From: Anaerolineales bacterium
GTDB lineage: Bacteria > Chloroflexota > Anaerolineae > Anaerolineales > UBA4823
DNA: 36,911 bases
Direction: 5' to 3'
Assembly (NCBI GenBank): GCA_020060465.1
Contig: JAGVAD010000029.1
Coordinates: 1-36,911, forward strand
Positions 24,142 to 32,683 of this stretch are shown here, piece by piece. Numbering within the stretch: position 1 is the stretch's first letter; every line of letters starts with the position of its first letter. A program made the position numbers and the translations under genes. A model generated the notes under the pieces. That model made no database searches and had not been told where the DNA came from. It saw only the letters and a program-made list of their open reading frames with translations.

Positions 24142-26700
24142 TCAAATCAACCCTTCGATCACCATCTCCATAGTCCACTTGGGTTGTGCATGCGGCGCTG
24201 TGTTCGTTAACAATATCCCCTCGCGCAAACGCGATGCACGTTCTTTCACATAGTATGTGGTAGCAGGGTGATTCATGACTGACGTCAGCCATTCAGCCGT
24301 ACGATCGGGATGATGGTGCATTTCCAGGGAAGCCAGACCCGTTATGGCTTCCAGCATAAGCGGGGGGGAGTGGGTGTCACGCGCCAGTAGCAGAGCATCC
24401 AGCAGAATCGTTTTGGCTTCCGAGGGATCGCCTGACAGGATATACGTCTCGCCGAGATAAATCAGCGTTCGGGCGATATCCCAGCCTATGAAATATTCGC
24501 CGAAAACTTCAAGGCTTTTTCGGAAATGACTTTGCGCTTCGGCATATTGACCTACCGCCATCGTCGCCAAACCGAGATAACGATACGCGGTTCCCATTCC
24601 CCAGCGATTCTTCGTCCGCTCGCACAGTGCAATACTCTCGTGCATGGAGGCGATGGCTTCGTCGTAACGTTTGAGGGCAATCTGGGTTTCGACGAGAAAG
24701 TTCAAGCCCAGCGAAATGGAATGCGGGTCGCCAAGTTCGCGCAAAAGTTTTAGACCCGCCTGCATTTGTTCATAGCCCTTTTGGTATTCGCCCATCAGGC
24801 TGTCCACGTGACCCAGGTTATAGATTCCATACGCGGTAAACCATGGGTCATTTGCCGCCTGCGCATACTGTATGCCTTCCTCTAACAATGTCTTTGCTTC
24901 GAGGTAATCGCCGTTCAGGTGCTTGATGGTTCCGCTAAAGATGAGCGCATCGGCGAGGGGCGCCTGTGCGTGCACCGAACGAAGGATGGCAATGCTTTGA
25001 TTGTAAAGTTCCTGAGCGCGGTCGAATTGACCGCTACGGAAGTACAACAATCCCTGGTGGACAAGGGCGGAACCTAACGCCTTATTCATGCGGACATCGC
25101 GTGGCGTATCACGCAACGTCTGTACAAGCAGTTCTAATTGCTCGATGCCATCGTGAATCATGCCCCCGACTTCGTAGAACCAGCCAAAAGCGCGGACAGA
25201 ACCGCCAAGCATTTCAGATTTTTTGCGTTGGATGCCCCAATCCCAGGCGGAGCGCAGGTTGTCCAGTTCAACAGTCATCACCTGCATGGCTGTCTGCTGC
25301 AAGCCGCTCTTTAATTTTCTTTCATACCTCGATGCAAAATGGAGATAGTATTCGCAATGACGATCGCGGGTCTCGACAAAGCAGGATTCGTCTTCGCCGA
25401 GCCGCGCCAGCGCATACTGGCGGATGATTTCATGCAGGTCGTAACGTCCGCCCGCTGTGCGCCTCACCAGGGACTTGGCGACGAGCGACGCCAAAATCGG
25501 TAGATTCGCCCCCGCGACCTTTTCCGCCGCCGCGCGGTCGAAGCCGCCGTGAAAAGCCGAGAGACGGCTAAGCGCGCCGCGTTCCGCCTCGGACAGCAAT
25601 TTCCACGAGTGGTCGAAGGTCGCCTTGAGCGAGCGATGACGTTCAGGGATGCCGCGCATGGAAGTCGTGAGAAAATCAATGTTGGTCTCGATTTCCTGCG
25701 CGATTTCCGCGCACGAAAGCGCGCCCACCCAGGCGGCGGCAAGTTCGATGGCGAGCGGAATCCCCTCCACCAGGCGGCAGATGCGCACCAGCGCGGGTCT
25801 TTCGGCTTCGGTCAATTCAAATTCGGCGTTGATTTGCCGCGCACGCTGCAGGAACAACTCTGCCGCGCTATAGTCTTCCAGTCGGTCAATAAATTCGGAA
25901 GACGGCACAGCCAGACCGTGCAATTCGTACGTCCATTCGCCTTGCAGGTTCAGGCGTTCGCGGGAGGTGCAGAGGAGTTTGATATTGGCAAACCGCTGGA
26001 GAATCTCCGCAACCAACTCCGCCGCGAGGGAGGATTGCGCCAGCAGGTGTTCGAGATTGTCGAGAACCAACAGGGTGGGTTGTTTGACTCCATGCGCCAG
26101 GTAATTGAACAACTGCTCCTGCGGGTCCACGGGACCCGAAAACGAGAACTCAAGCGCCTCCGCAATGGCAGGGACAATCAATTCCGCAGAGTTGACCGAA
26201 GCCAGCGGGACGTAATGAACGCCGTCCGGGAATTTGCCGCATTGACGCGAGGCGAATTCAATCGCCAGCCTTGTCTTGCCGATTCCGCCCATGCCCGTCA
26301 GGGTGAGCAAGCGACATTGCGGGTCGCGGAATATTTTTTCCATCGCCGCGAGTTCGGAGTCGCGTCCCAGAAGCGGGGTGGGCGACAAAGGCAGATGGTG
26401 AGGAGCAGACTGGAGGTCCGAAGGGGAAGCGGGTTGTGAGTTGGGCTTAGAAGCGCGTAAACGTTCCAGGGTTAAATCCCCGCGCGCAACACGGATAAAG
26501 GTCGGTTTGTCTTCTGCTGAAATATCGAGCGCGGCGGCTAATAATCCCGCGAGTTGTTTGGATGGTCGCCTTTCCCCCGCTTCGATCTTCCGCAAGGCGA
26601 AGATGGAGCACCCCGCTCGTTCCGCAAGTTCCTCCTGGGTGAGATCAAGCGTTTTACGGCGCCTCTTCAACCATTCTCCAAATGAAACCGGAGTGTCCAA
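24142..26700 (-). CDS. XRE-NB-ARC-TPR transcriptional regulator (STAND ATPase)
   Basis: About 852 aa if it starts at TTG 26700 (DTPVSFGEWLKRRRK), the place where such proteins usually begin; AAAAGG lies upstream. The frame is open to an ATG at 26877, but that N-terminal part is unlike the family and would span a likely -10 (TACAAT, 26792-26797). Domains: HTH (about 7-60, LTQEELAERAGCS), linker, NB-ARC ATPase with P-loop TGMGGIGKTRL (135-145) and Walker B LLVLDNLEHLL, a winged-helix region, then TPR-like helices to the end (YLEAKTLLEEGIQYAQ, YDEAIASMHESIALCE). Such STAND proteins switch on ligand and nucleotide binding. It diverges from the membrane-protease genes and may control them. Confidence 0.92.
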   Translation of the reverse strand: MDTPVSFGEWLKRRRKTLDLTQEELAERAGCSIFALRKIEAGERRPSKQLAGLLAAALDISAEDKPTFIRVARGDLTLERLRASKPNSQPASPSDLQSAPHHLPLSPTPLLGRDSELAAMEKIFRDPQCRLLTLTGMGGIGKTRLAIEFASRQCGKFPDGVHYVPLASVNSAELIVPAIAEALEFSFSGPVDPQEQLFNYLAHGVKQPTLLVLDNLEHLLAQSSLAAELVAEILQRFANIKLLCTSRERLNLQGEWTYELHGLAVPSSEFIDRLEDYSAAELFLQRARQINAEFELTEAERPALVRICRLVEGIPLAIELAAAWVGALSCAEIAQEIETNIDFLTTSMRGIPERHRSLKATFDHSWKLLSEAERGALSRLSAFHGGFDRAAAEKVAGANLPILASLVAKSLVRRTAGGRYDLHEIIRQYALARLGEDESCFVETRDRHCEYYLHFASRYERKLKSGLQQTAMQVMTVELDNLRSAWDWGIQRKKSEMLGGSVRAFGWFYEVGGMIHDGIEQLELLVQTLRDTPRDVRMNKALGSALVHQGLLYFRSGQFDRAQELYNQSIAILRSVHAQAPLADALIFSGTIKHLNGDYLEAKTLLEEGIQYAQAANDPWFTAYGIYNLGHVDSLMGEYQKGYEQMQAGLKLLRELGDPHSISLGLNFLVETQIALKRYDEAIASMHESIALCERTKNRWGMGTAYRYLGLATMAVGQYAEAQSHFRKSLEVFGEYFIGWDIARTLIYLGETYILSGDPSEAKTILLDALLLARDTHSPPLMLEAITGLASLEMHHHPDRTAEWLTSVMNHPATTYYVKERASRLREGILLTNTAPHAQPKWTMEMVIEGLI

Positions 26701-26895
26701 CTCATCAAACCTTTTCTGCCGTTTTATGTACAGAAAGATTTTTATCGGTTGCTTGATCCACCAATAAGAGTAATTTGCCCTTTTTGGATAAATTGTACCA
26801 CATTTTGGGCGAGTCGCTGGGTGAGCAGGTGATACCTCAAGGCTTGTATCTTGTTGTTTAATGACAGCATCAAACATTCGTAAAAGGAGTTGAAC

Positions 26896-27420
26896 ATGAC
26901 CATCTATCTTTTAAACCTGCTTCGCCTCGTCCACGTGGTGGCTGGCATTTTATGGGCGGGCGCGGCAATCAGTTATCTGTTTTTCGTCAAGCCGTCGGTG
27001 CAGTCCATCGGCGCCGCAGGACCGCAGTTCATGCAAAGCCTGATGGAACGGCGCAAGTACCCACTCTTCATGGTCAGCATGAGCCTGCTGACCGTGCTGG
27101 CGGGCGGCGCGTTGTATTGGATCTTTTCGGGCGGCTTCAGCCTCGCCTATTTAACGACGGGCATGGGCTTGGGCATCACCATCGGTTCGCTCACGGCCCT
27201 GGTTGCCTTCTTCCTGGGGAATTTCGGCATTGGTCCCACCTCGGGGCAGATTGCCGCGCTGGGTAAGCAGATTGCCGCTTCGGGGAAAGGTCCCACGCCC
27301 GAACAGGCAAAGCAACTGCACGCGCTGGAGACGAAGGTCAGCCGCATCGAGCAGGTGGAATTTGTCCTGCTGGTCATCTCCATGGTGACGATGGCAACGG
27401 CTCGCTATTGGAACTTCTAG
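26896..27420 (+). CDS. Four-TM membrane protein (CopD/DUF2269-like)
   Basis: 174 aa from ATG 26896, with AAGGAG six bases upstream; an in-frame TTG at 26890 overlaps that site. Four hydrophobic helices are visible: residues about 5-28 (LLRLVHVVAGILWAGAA, with a His in the first helix), 55-75, 82-108 and 153-170. A charged cytosolic or outside loop contains KQIAASGKGPTPEQAKQ. The RLVHVVAGILWAG start is like DUF2269/CopD-type membrane proteins, some of which bind haem or copper. The assignment is by pattern only. First gene of the run divergent from the STAND regulator. Confidence 0.8.
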   Translation: MTIYLLNLLRLVHVVAGILWAGAAISYLFFVKPSVQSIGAAGPQFMQSLMERRKYPLFMVSMSLLTVLAGGALYWIFSGGFSLAYLTTGMGLGITIGSLTALVAFFLGNFGIGPTSGQIAALGKQIAASGKGPTPEQAKQLHALETKVSRIEQVEFVLLVISMVTMATARYWNF

Positions 27421-27499
27421 TTGACGCTCAGGGTTGGCGGTGGGGCGTTTCACCTCCAGCCCTGTGAGCGATTCATCTCGAACGGAAAAGGAGAAAATT

Positions 27500-28354
27500 T
27501 TGAAAATTATGCGTTTCTTGCAACTACCAGTCAGTCAATTGGCGCTGGCTTTGATTCTCTCGTTTGCAGTGTTGGCAATCTTCACTGTCATGGATTTGTC
27601 AACCAACCCGCAATTCTCATCCATCCTGACGCGCATTGTTGGCGCCCTGCTGGCGGCGGGAGTCATCCTCCTGCTGGGCAGGGCGCTTCAAGGCAAAGCA
27701 TTGGACAAGATCGGTATTTCCCCGCGCGGCGCATTGTCGCAGATCATGCAGGGTGTATTAATCGGCGCGCTCATGATGGGATTGGTCACTGGGCTGATGG
27801 TGCTGATGGGTTGGTACAAAGTTGTGGATGTCAATTTCGATATGTTTGCGCTTTGGCGCATTCTGATCCTGTATCTTTTTGCCGCGCTCTTAGAAGAGTT
27901 GCTCTTTCGCGGAATCCTCTTCTGGCAGTTGGACAATGTATTCGGCTCATGGCTGGCTTTGATTGTTAGTGGCGCGCTATTTGGCGCGACTCATTTGGGC
28001 AACCCTGGCGCCACCATCTGGACGACACTGGCTTTAGCGATCAGCGCAGGGGTGGGACTCGGCGCGGCGTACCTGGTCACGCGGAATGTCTGGCTGGCTG
28101 TGGGCATTCATTGGGCTTGGAATTTCCTGTTGGCAATGTTTGGCTTTGCTGTATCCGGGCTGGAGCCCTATAGTCTGCTGACAGCGACCATCAGCGCTCC
28201 TACACTTTGGTCGGGTGGCGAGTTTGGAATGGAAGTCGGTTTGCCGGCGTTGATTACGGCGGCGTTTGCCAGTGTGGGGATGTTGTGGGTCGCCGTGCGG
28301 CGCAAACATCTTTCGCCGCCTTCCTGGTCGCGCTACAAAGAAGGCGTTACATAG
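27500..28354 (+). CDS. CPBP family intramembrane metalloprotease (first of three)
   Basis: 284 aa from TTG 27500 because AAGGAG ends six bases before it; the frame is open back to 27434. Around eight helices. The CPBP (Abi/CAAX-like) motifs are complete: LLEELLFRG (Glu132, Glu133, Arg137), FGATH (His165) and GIHWAWN in a later helix. These residues form the metal-dependent active site in the membrane. Bacterial members process or degrade membrane proteins or give immunity to bacteriocins; Rce1 in eukaryotes cleaves prenylated CAAX proteins. The target is unknown. It is only distantly like the other two CPBP genes nearby. Confidence 0.92.
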   Translation: MKIMRFLQLPVSQLALALILSFAVLAIFTVMDLSTNPQFSSILTRIVGALLAAGVILLLGRALQGKALDKIGISPRGALSQIMQGVLIGALMMGLVTGLMVLMGWYKVVDVNFDMFALWRILILYLFAALLEELLFRGILFWQLDNVFGSWLALIVSGALFGATHLGNPGATIWTTLALAISAGVGLGAAYLVTRNVWLAVGIHWAWNFLLAMFGFAVSGLEPYSLLTATISAPTLWSGGEFGMEVGLPALITAAFASVGMLWVAVRRKHLSPPSWSRYKEGVT

Positions 28355-28380
28355 CGCAAATTCATTTTGAGGAACCTCAC

Positions 28381-28497
28381 ATGCGCTTCATCCTCCAATA
28401 CGTCTTCAAACAATACCGCAGCGACGATACGTACTGCGATATTCATGTCACTTTGGGGCAAGATGAATATCGCGGTACTGAGCAGGAGTTGCCATGA
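28381..28497 (+). CDS. Possible 38-aa leader or relic peptide upstream of the second CPBP gene
   Basis: An ATG at 28381 behind GAGGAA opens a 38-residue frame (MRFILQYVFKQYRSDDTYCD...) whose TGA overlaps the ATG of the next gene as ATGA. Arrangement and ribosome site suggest real translation and coupling. No family is recognised; it may be the surviving start of a lost gene. Confidence 0.4.
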   Translation: MRFILQYVFKQYRSDDTYCDIHVTLGQDEYRGTEQELP

Positions 28498-29327
28498 AAA
28501 TTTTTCTCAAACGTCATTCGCTGATCGTCGGTCTCGCCCTGATGTTCCTTTACACCTGGACGATTGACCTGTCCAATTCGGGCGTCCTGCCGTTCAAAGT
28601 TCCATTCTTTGTTTACATCACTCTCGGCTGGGGGTTCATCTTCGTTTCGCTGTTGATGACGGGCTTGACTCTCGGTAAAGATGCAGTCATTGAGTTACTG
28701 AAGCGCTTCCTGCTCTGGCGGGTGAATTGGAGATGGTATCTCGCCGCCATCCTGCTTTTGCCCGCCCTGCAAATCGCTTCGATTCTTCTGACCTCGTGGC
28801 TGACTCGCGTCCCTGTGGATTTTTCCCATCCGATGATTCGCGAGGTTGTCCCGCTCGACGCGCCGTTGCTCGCGCTCGTCTTTCCCTGGCTGGTTTTTGA
28901 AATCCTGACCAACGGCGAAGAATGGGGCTGGCGCGGATACGTCCTGCCGAGATTGCAGGCGAAGTACAGCGCGCTGAATGCCAGTCTTATTGTGGGCGTG
29001 ATTTGGGGAATCTGGCATTTGCCGAAGTTTCTGGGAGCTGGCTTGAGCGGTGAACGTTCTTTTCTCTGGTTTGTGATTGCTCACGTTGCTTTGTCGGTTT
29101 TCTACACCTGGCTCTACAACAACACGCGCGGTAGCCTTTTGCTCGTCACGCTCTTTCACGCCAGCGGCAACACGGCAGGGATGTTCCTGCCCGTCTCGTT
29201 CGCGGCGGTGGGCGGAATCATGTCGAACTTGCTAATCGTGTTGTACATTATCGCGGCTATCGTTTTGACCGTCGCCGCAGGTCCCGCAAATCTCTCGCGC
29301 ACGGAAGAGAAGCAAATACTGGAGTAA
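28494..29327 (+). CDS. CPBP family intramembrane metalloprotease (second of three)
   Basis: 277 aa, ATG 28494 with AGGAG upstream. About eight helices. It is the classic CPBP pattern: TNGEEWGWRGYVLPRL (Glu142, Glu143, Arg147), WGIWHLPKF (His175), and FHASGN with the third-motif His and Asn. It ends two bases before the serine hydrolase gene, so the two are surely co-expressed. The substrate is unknown; a role in envelope protein turnover or peptide immunity is inference from the family. Confidence 0.94.
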   Translation: MKIFLKRHSLIVGLALMFLYTWTIDLSNSGVLPFKVPFFVYITLGWGFIFVSLLMTGLTLGKDAVIELLKRFLLWRVNWRWYLAAILLLPALQIASILLTSWLTRVPVDFSHPMIREVVPLDAPLLALVFPWLVFEILTNGEEWGWRGYVLPRLQAKYSALNASLIVGVIWGIWHLPKFLGAGLSGERSFLWFVIAHVALSVFYTWLYNNTRGSLLLVTLFHASGNTAGMFLPVSFAAVGGIMSNLLIVLYIIAAIVLTVAAGPANLSRTEEKQILE

Positions 29328-29329
29328 CG

Positions 29330-31330
29330 ATGAAGAACAAAAATCAGTCCGCGGCTCCACAAAAGGTTCATATTCTGGCGCTTTTGACGGCGCTGCTGTT
29401 GTCGTTTGCCGCGCCTGCCGCGGTGCAGACAGGCGGAGTTGCGGCGGGGGAGGAACTGCCCGTTTCGCCGAATCAGGCGCAGGGTCCGACCGACGCGGCG
29501 GAGATGGAAGCGTTTATGGACGATCTGTTCGCGCGTCACATGGATGAGTATCACATCGCGGGCGCGGCGGTCGCAGTTGTCAAAGACGGTCAGTTGTTCT
29601 TTGCCAAAGGGTACGGCTACGCCAACCTTGAGAACGGCATCCCCGTTGACCCGGAGCAGACGATCTTCCGCATTGGTTCCACCACCAAGCTGGTCACCTG
29701 GACGGCGGTGATGCAACTCGTCGAGCAAGGGAAACTGGACCTGGACGCGGATGTCAACACGTATCTCGATTTTCAAATTCCAGATACGTATCCACAGCCG
29801 ATTACCCTCAGACACCTGATGACCCATACGGCAGGTTTCGAAGACCTGTTTTTGGATTTCGTTTCGCTGGAGGAGATCGAAGACGCGCTACCTCCAGGGG
29901 CATTTCTGGCTTCCCATATCCCAGCGCGGGTTTTTCCACCCGGCGAGGTCGCGGCGTATTCGAATTACGGCGCGGCGCTGGCGGGATACATCGTGGCGCG
30001 GGTATCGGGACAATCGTACGATCAGTACATCCAAGAACATATCTTCGATCCGCTGGGCATGGCGCACTCCTCAGCCCTTGCGACATTGCACCCGGATGTA
30101 ATATCTCTTGTCTCCGTGGGGTATATGTATGAAGATGACGCCTTCGAGATATTCCCGAAATTTTACGGTCCATCGGATCTCGCGCCGATGGGCTTCATGG
30201 CTGCCAGCGCCACAGACATGGCGCGTTTCATGATCGCACACTTGCAGGGCGGTTTCTACGGCGACCCTGCCGCCGAGGTGCGCATTTTGGAAGAAGCCAC
30301 TGCGCGGCAAATGCACAGCACGCTTTATACTTCCGACCCGCGGCTCTTGGGAACGGCTTATGGCTTCTTCGATTTCAGCGACAACGGACAGCGAACGATC
30401 GGGCATAGCGGTACGGCAGAGCCGATGCATTCGCTGTTACTGCTTTTGCCCGACCAGAACCTGGGCGTTTTTGTAGCCTACAACACCCTGGGCGCTGGGG
30501 ATTTGACCATTCAGCACCTTGGATTCCAGAGAGCGTTCTTCGATCATTACTATCCCGCCCCTGTGGTCGAGCCGATTCAACCGCCGACAGACTTCGCGGA
30601 ACAAGCCAGTCACTTCGTGGGCAGTTATCGAATGACCCGGAGCGCCTATACCACCCTCGAGAAGTTCAGGGGGGCATTAGGTATGACCGTAATCCAAATC
30701 AGCGATCCCGGCGACGGCACGCTCGCCATGATTTCGCCGTGGGGGGAGTGGCGGTTTGTCGAGGTCGAGCCGCTCTATTTCCGCCAGGTGGACGCACCGT
30801 TTTACATCGTCTTTCGCGAGGATGATCGGGGTCGTATCACTCACCTGTTTACTGACTACACACCCCAGTTCGGATTTGAGAGGTTGAACTGGTACGAAAC
30901 GCCCGGCTTCAACATGGCATTGTTCATAGGCTGCGTCCTGGTATTCCTCTCCATGATCATCATCGCATTGATCCGCGCGATTCGGAACCGCCGACAGACC
31001 GGAGTCCAGGAGCGCAACCCGAAGGGCGCCCGAACTGCCAGCTGGATCATCCTGGTGATCTGTATCCTCAATCTCCTGTTCGTGGCTGGTTTGTTCCTGT
31101 GGAACAATCCCTATCCGTCTCTTGGCATTCCATTGCAATTTCAGGTTGTGCTGGGATTGGGCGTTTTGTCTGCCGTGCTGACAGTCGGCGCGCTGGTCTA
31201 CATGGTGCTTGCTTGGAAGGATCGCTATTGGGGCGTCGCCTACCGAGTCTATTACACGCTGGTAACAATCGCGGCGGTTGCGTTCGTCTGGTTTCTGAAT
31301 TTCTGGAATCTGTTGGGCTGGCGGTATTAG
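29330..31330 (+). CDS. Serine hydrolase of the beta-lactamase/class C fold with four-TM tail
   Basis: 666 aa. The signal peptide (about 1-36, ending in AAPAAVQ) exports a beta-lactamase-fold domain. Ser117-x-x-Lys120 (STTK), Tyr210-x-Asn212 (YSN) and His359-Ser-Gly (GHSG) are the three active-site motifs. Residues about 430-530 form a beta-rich lipocalin-like region. Four membrane helices follow (about 525-665; MALFIGCVLVFLSM, WIILVICILNLLF, QVVLGLGVLSAVL, YTLVTIAAVAFVWF). Such proteins may be D-aminopeptidases, esterases or penicillin-recognising enzymes. GGAG precedes the start. It is flanked by CPBP genes on both sides. Confidence 0.93.
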   Translation: MKNKNQSAAPQKVHILALLTALLLSFAAPAAVQTGGVAAGEELPVSPNQAQGPTDAAEMEAFMDDLFARHMDEYHIAGAAVAVVKDGQLFFAKGYGYANLENGIPVDPEQTIFRIGSTTKLVTWTAVMQLVEQGKLDLDADVNTYLDFQIPDTYPQPITLRHLMTHTAGFEDLFLDFVSLEEIEDALPPGAFLASHIPARVFPPGEVAAYSNYGAALAGYIVARVSGQSYDQYIQEHIFDPLGMAHSSALATLHPDVISLVSVGYMYEDDAFEIFPKFYGPSDLAPMGFMAASATDMARFMIAHLQGGFYGDPAAEVRILEEATARQMHSTLYTSDPRLLGTAYGFFDFSDNGQRTIGHSGTAEPMHSLLLLLPDQNLGVFVAYNTLGAGDLTIQHLGFQRAFFDHYYPAPVVEPIQPPTDFAEQASHFVGSYRMTRSAYTTLEKFRGALGMTVIQISDPGDGTLAMISPWGEWRFVEVEPLYFRQVDAPFYIVFREDDRGRITHLFTDYTPQFGFERLNWYETPGFNMALFIGCVLVFLSMIIIALIRAIRNRRQTGVQERNPKGARTASWIILVICILNLLFVAGLFLWNNPYPSLGIPLQFQVVLGLGVLSAVLTVGALVYMVLAWKDRYWGVAYRVYYTLVTIAAVAFVWFLNFWNLLGWRY

Positions 31331-31392
31331 CCGGCGGGCTGTTGAAGCTCTGCGTTAGCCCTGCGAAGCACAACATTGAAAAAAGGAGAAAC

Positions 31393-32193
31393 ATGATGAC
31401 AACTCAAGATATAACAACCAACAAAGGTCAATACACCCTCTGGCAGATTTTGGGAATCTGGCTGGCGGCTGCAGCGCCAATGGGACTGCTGGGCTGGGTG
31501 GCATACCCTGCCCTGAGCGCGGGCCTCCCGCCGCTGGACGCTGGTCTGTTGCGCATGAAATTGTTCATCGTCGGAATGGTCTGGCAGTTTGTGCTGTCCA
31601 TGATCATTCTCTACCGCGAAGAGGGGAACATCCGTCTGAGTACAATCAGCCGTCGCTTTTGGTTGAACCATCCAAAGTCCGCGCGAAGCGGAGAGACGAA
31701 GAAAGCCTTGTGGTGGTGGCTCATCCCGTTGATCGTCATCGTCGCCGTGCTGGAGATCGGTTTGCGCTCCACGCTTGTGGACGTGTGGACGGGAATCTTC
31801 CCCTTCCTTGCCGAGCCTGAAGGCTACGATATGTCGGCGATGTTCACGCCCGAGTTGCGCGCGCAATTGGTCGGCGCGTGGGGACTGCTTGCGCTGTTCG
31901 TCGTGAGCGCGCTGTTCAACTCGTTTCTGGGCGAAGAATTTCTCTTCCGCGGCGTGTTGCTTCCCAAAATGGAAGGCGTGTTCGGCAAATGGGACTGGGT
32001 GGCGAATGGCGTCCTGTTTTCCTTTTATCACCTTCACCAACCCTGGGGTATTCTGGCAACGCTTCCGGCAGATTTGATTTTTGCGTATTCAGGCAGACAC
32101 TTCCGTTCCAACTGGTTCCCCATCATCCTTCATTCCGGGCAGATCGTGTTTTTCCTGTTCATCATCCTCGGCGTCGTATTGGGTTTGGCATAG
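31393..32193 (+). CDS. CPBP family intramembrane metalloprotease (third of three)
   Basis: 266 aa from ATG 31393 with AAGGAG directly before; the in-frame sequence back to 31099 overlaps the hydrolase gene and is rejected. Helices are spread over the whole length. Motifs: GEEFLFRGVLLPKM (Glu181, Glu182, Arg186), SFYHLHQPWG (His213) and, near the end, ILHSGQ as a weaker third motif. The spacing before the EE motif is longer than in the other two, so it belongs to another CPBP subgroup. Probable intramembrane endopeptidase; target unknown. Confidence 0.9.
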   Translation: MMTTQDITTNKGQYTLWQILGIWLAAAAPMGLLGWVAYPALSAGLPPLDAGLLRMKLFIVGMVWQFVLSMIILYREEGNIRLSTISRRFWLNHPKSARSGETKKALWWWLIPLIVIVAVLEIGLRSTLVDVWTGIFPFLAEPEGYDMSAMFTPELRAQLVGAWGLLALFVVSALFNSFLGEEFLFRGVLLPKMEGVFGKWDWVANGVLFSFYHLHQPWGILATLPADLIFAYSGRHFRSNWFPIILHSGQIVFFLFIILGVVLGLA

Positions 32194-32252
32194 GTGCGTC
32201 GTGTGAGAAATATTCGCGTTGGCGCGCGCCAATTTTCAATAGAGAAGCACCC

Positions 32253-32666
32253 ATGAAACATGAACCCTTGACGCATGAAACTTTTGACCGCTGGATGACC
32301 GCCTATGGTCGCGCCAGCGCGGAGAACGACCCGCAAGCCTCCGCGAATCTCTTCGCACAGAACGCCCGTTATTACGAAAATCCCTTCGATGAACCCATGG
32401 TCGGGCGCGACGCCATTTTCGAATATTGGAACAAAGGCGCGCAAAACTTGAAGGACAAAGAATCGGCTTATGAAATTCTGGCAGTCAAAGATACTCTCGG
32501 CGTTGCCCGCTGGCAATCGAAATTTATCGTCATCGAATCAGGTAAACACCTCGCGCTGGATTGTCTGTTCGTGGTCGAGTTCGATGAAGCAGGCTTGTGT
32601 CAAACCTTCCGCGAATGGTGGCATCTGATTGAGATAACATTAGAAAGCGTAACGGACATTCTTTAA
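32253..32666 (+). CDS. SnoaL-like/NTF2-fold protein
   Basis: 137 aa, ATG 32253 (AGAGAAG upstream is a weak ribosome site). It starts with a helix (THETFDRWMTAYGRASAENDPQA-like), then LFAQNARYYENPFDEPMVGRDAIFEYW, the standard NTF2/SnoaL opening, followed by a curved sheet ending in FREWWHLIE. Members are small enzymes or binding proteins with a deep pocket; catalytic residues differ widely, so no reaction can be named. It lies between the last CPBP gene and a GNAT gene on the same strand. Confidence 0.85.
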   Translation: MKHEPLTHETFDRWMTAYGRASAENDPQASANLFAQNARYYENPFDEPMVGRDAIFEYWNKGAQNLKDKESAYEILAVKDTLGVARWQSKFIVIESGKHLALDCLFVVEFDEAGLCQTFREWWHLIEITLESVTDIL

Positions 32667-32683
32667 CGTCATCGAGAATAAAA

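Noticed and set aside
25549-26439. Long + strand frame (296 codons) opposite the STAND regulator
   Set aside because: It is an antisense shadow with Arg/Gln-rich composition and no recognisable domain, while the opposite strand has the P-loop and TPR motifs.
26701-26877. N-terminal extension of the STAND regulator from ATG 26877
   Set aside because: The extra 59 residues do not look like part of the family, and a likely -10 (TACAAT) lies inside; the HTH begins directly after TTG 26700. I cannot exclude the longer form.
31099-31392. Coding sequence upstream of the third CPBP protease in the same frame
   Set aside because: It overlaps the end of the serine hydrolase in another frame, and AAGGAG directly before ATG 31393 marks the real start.
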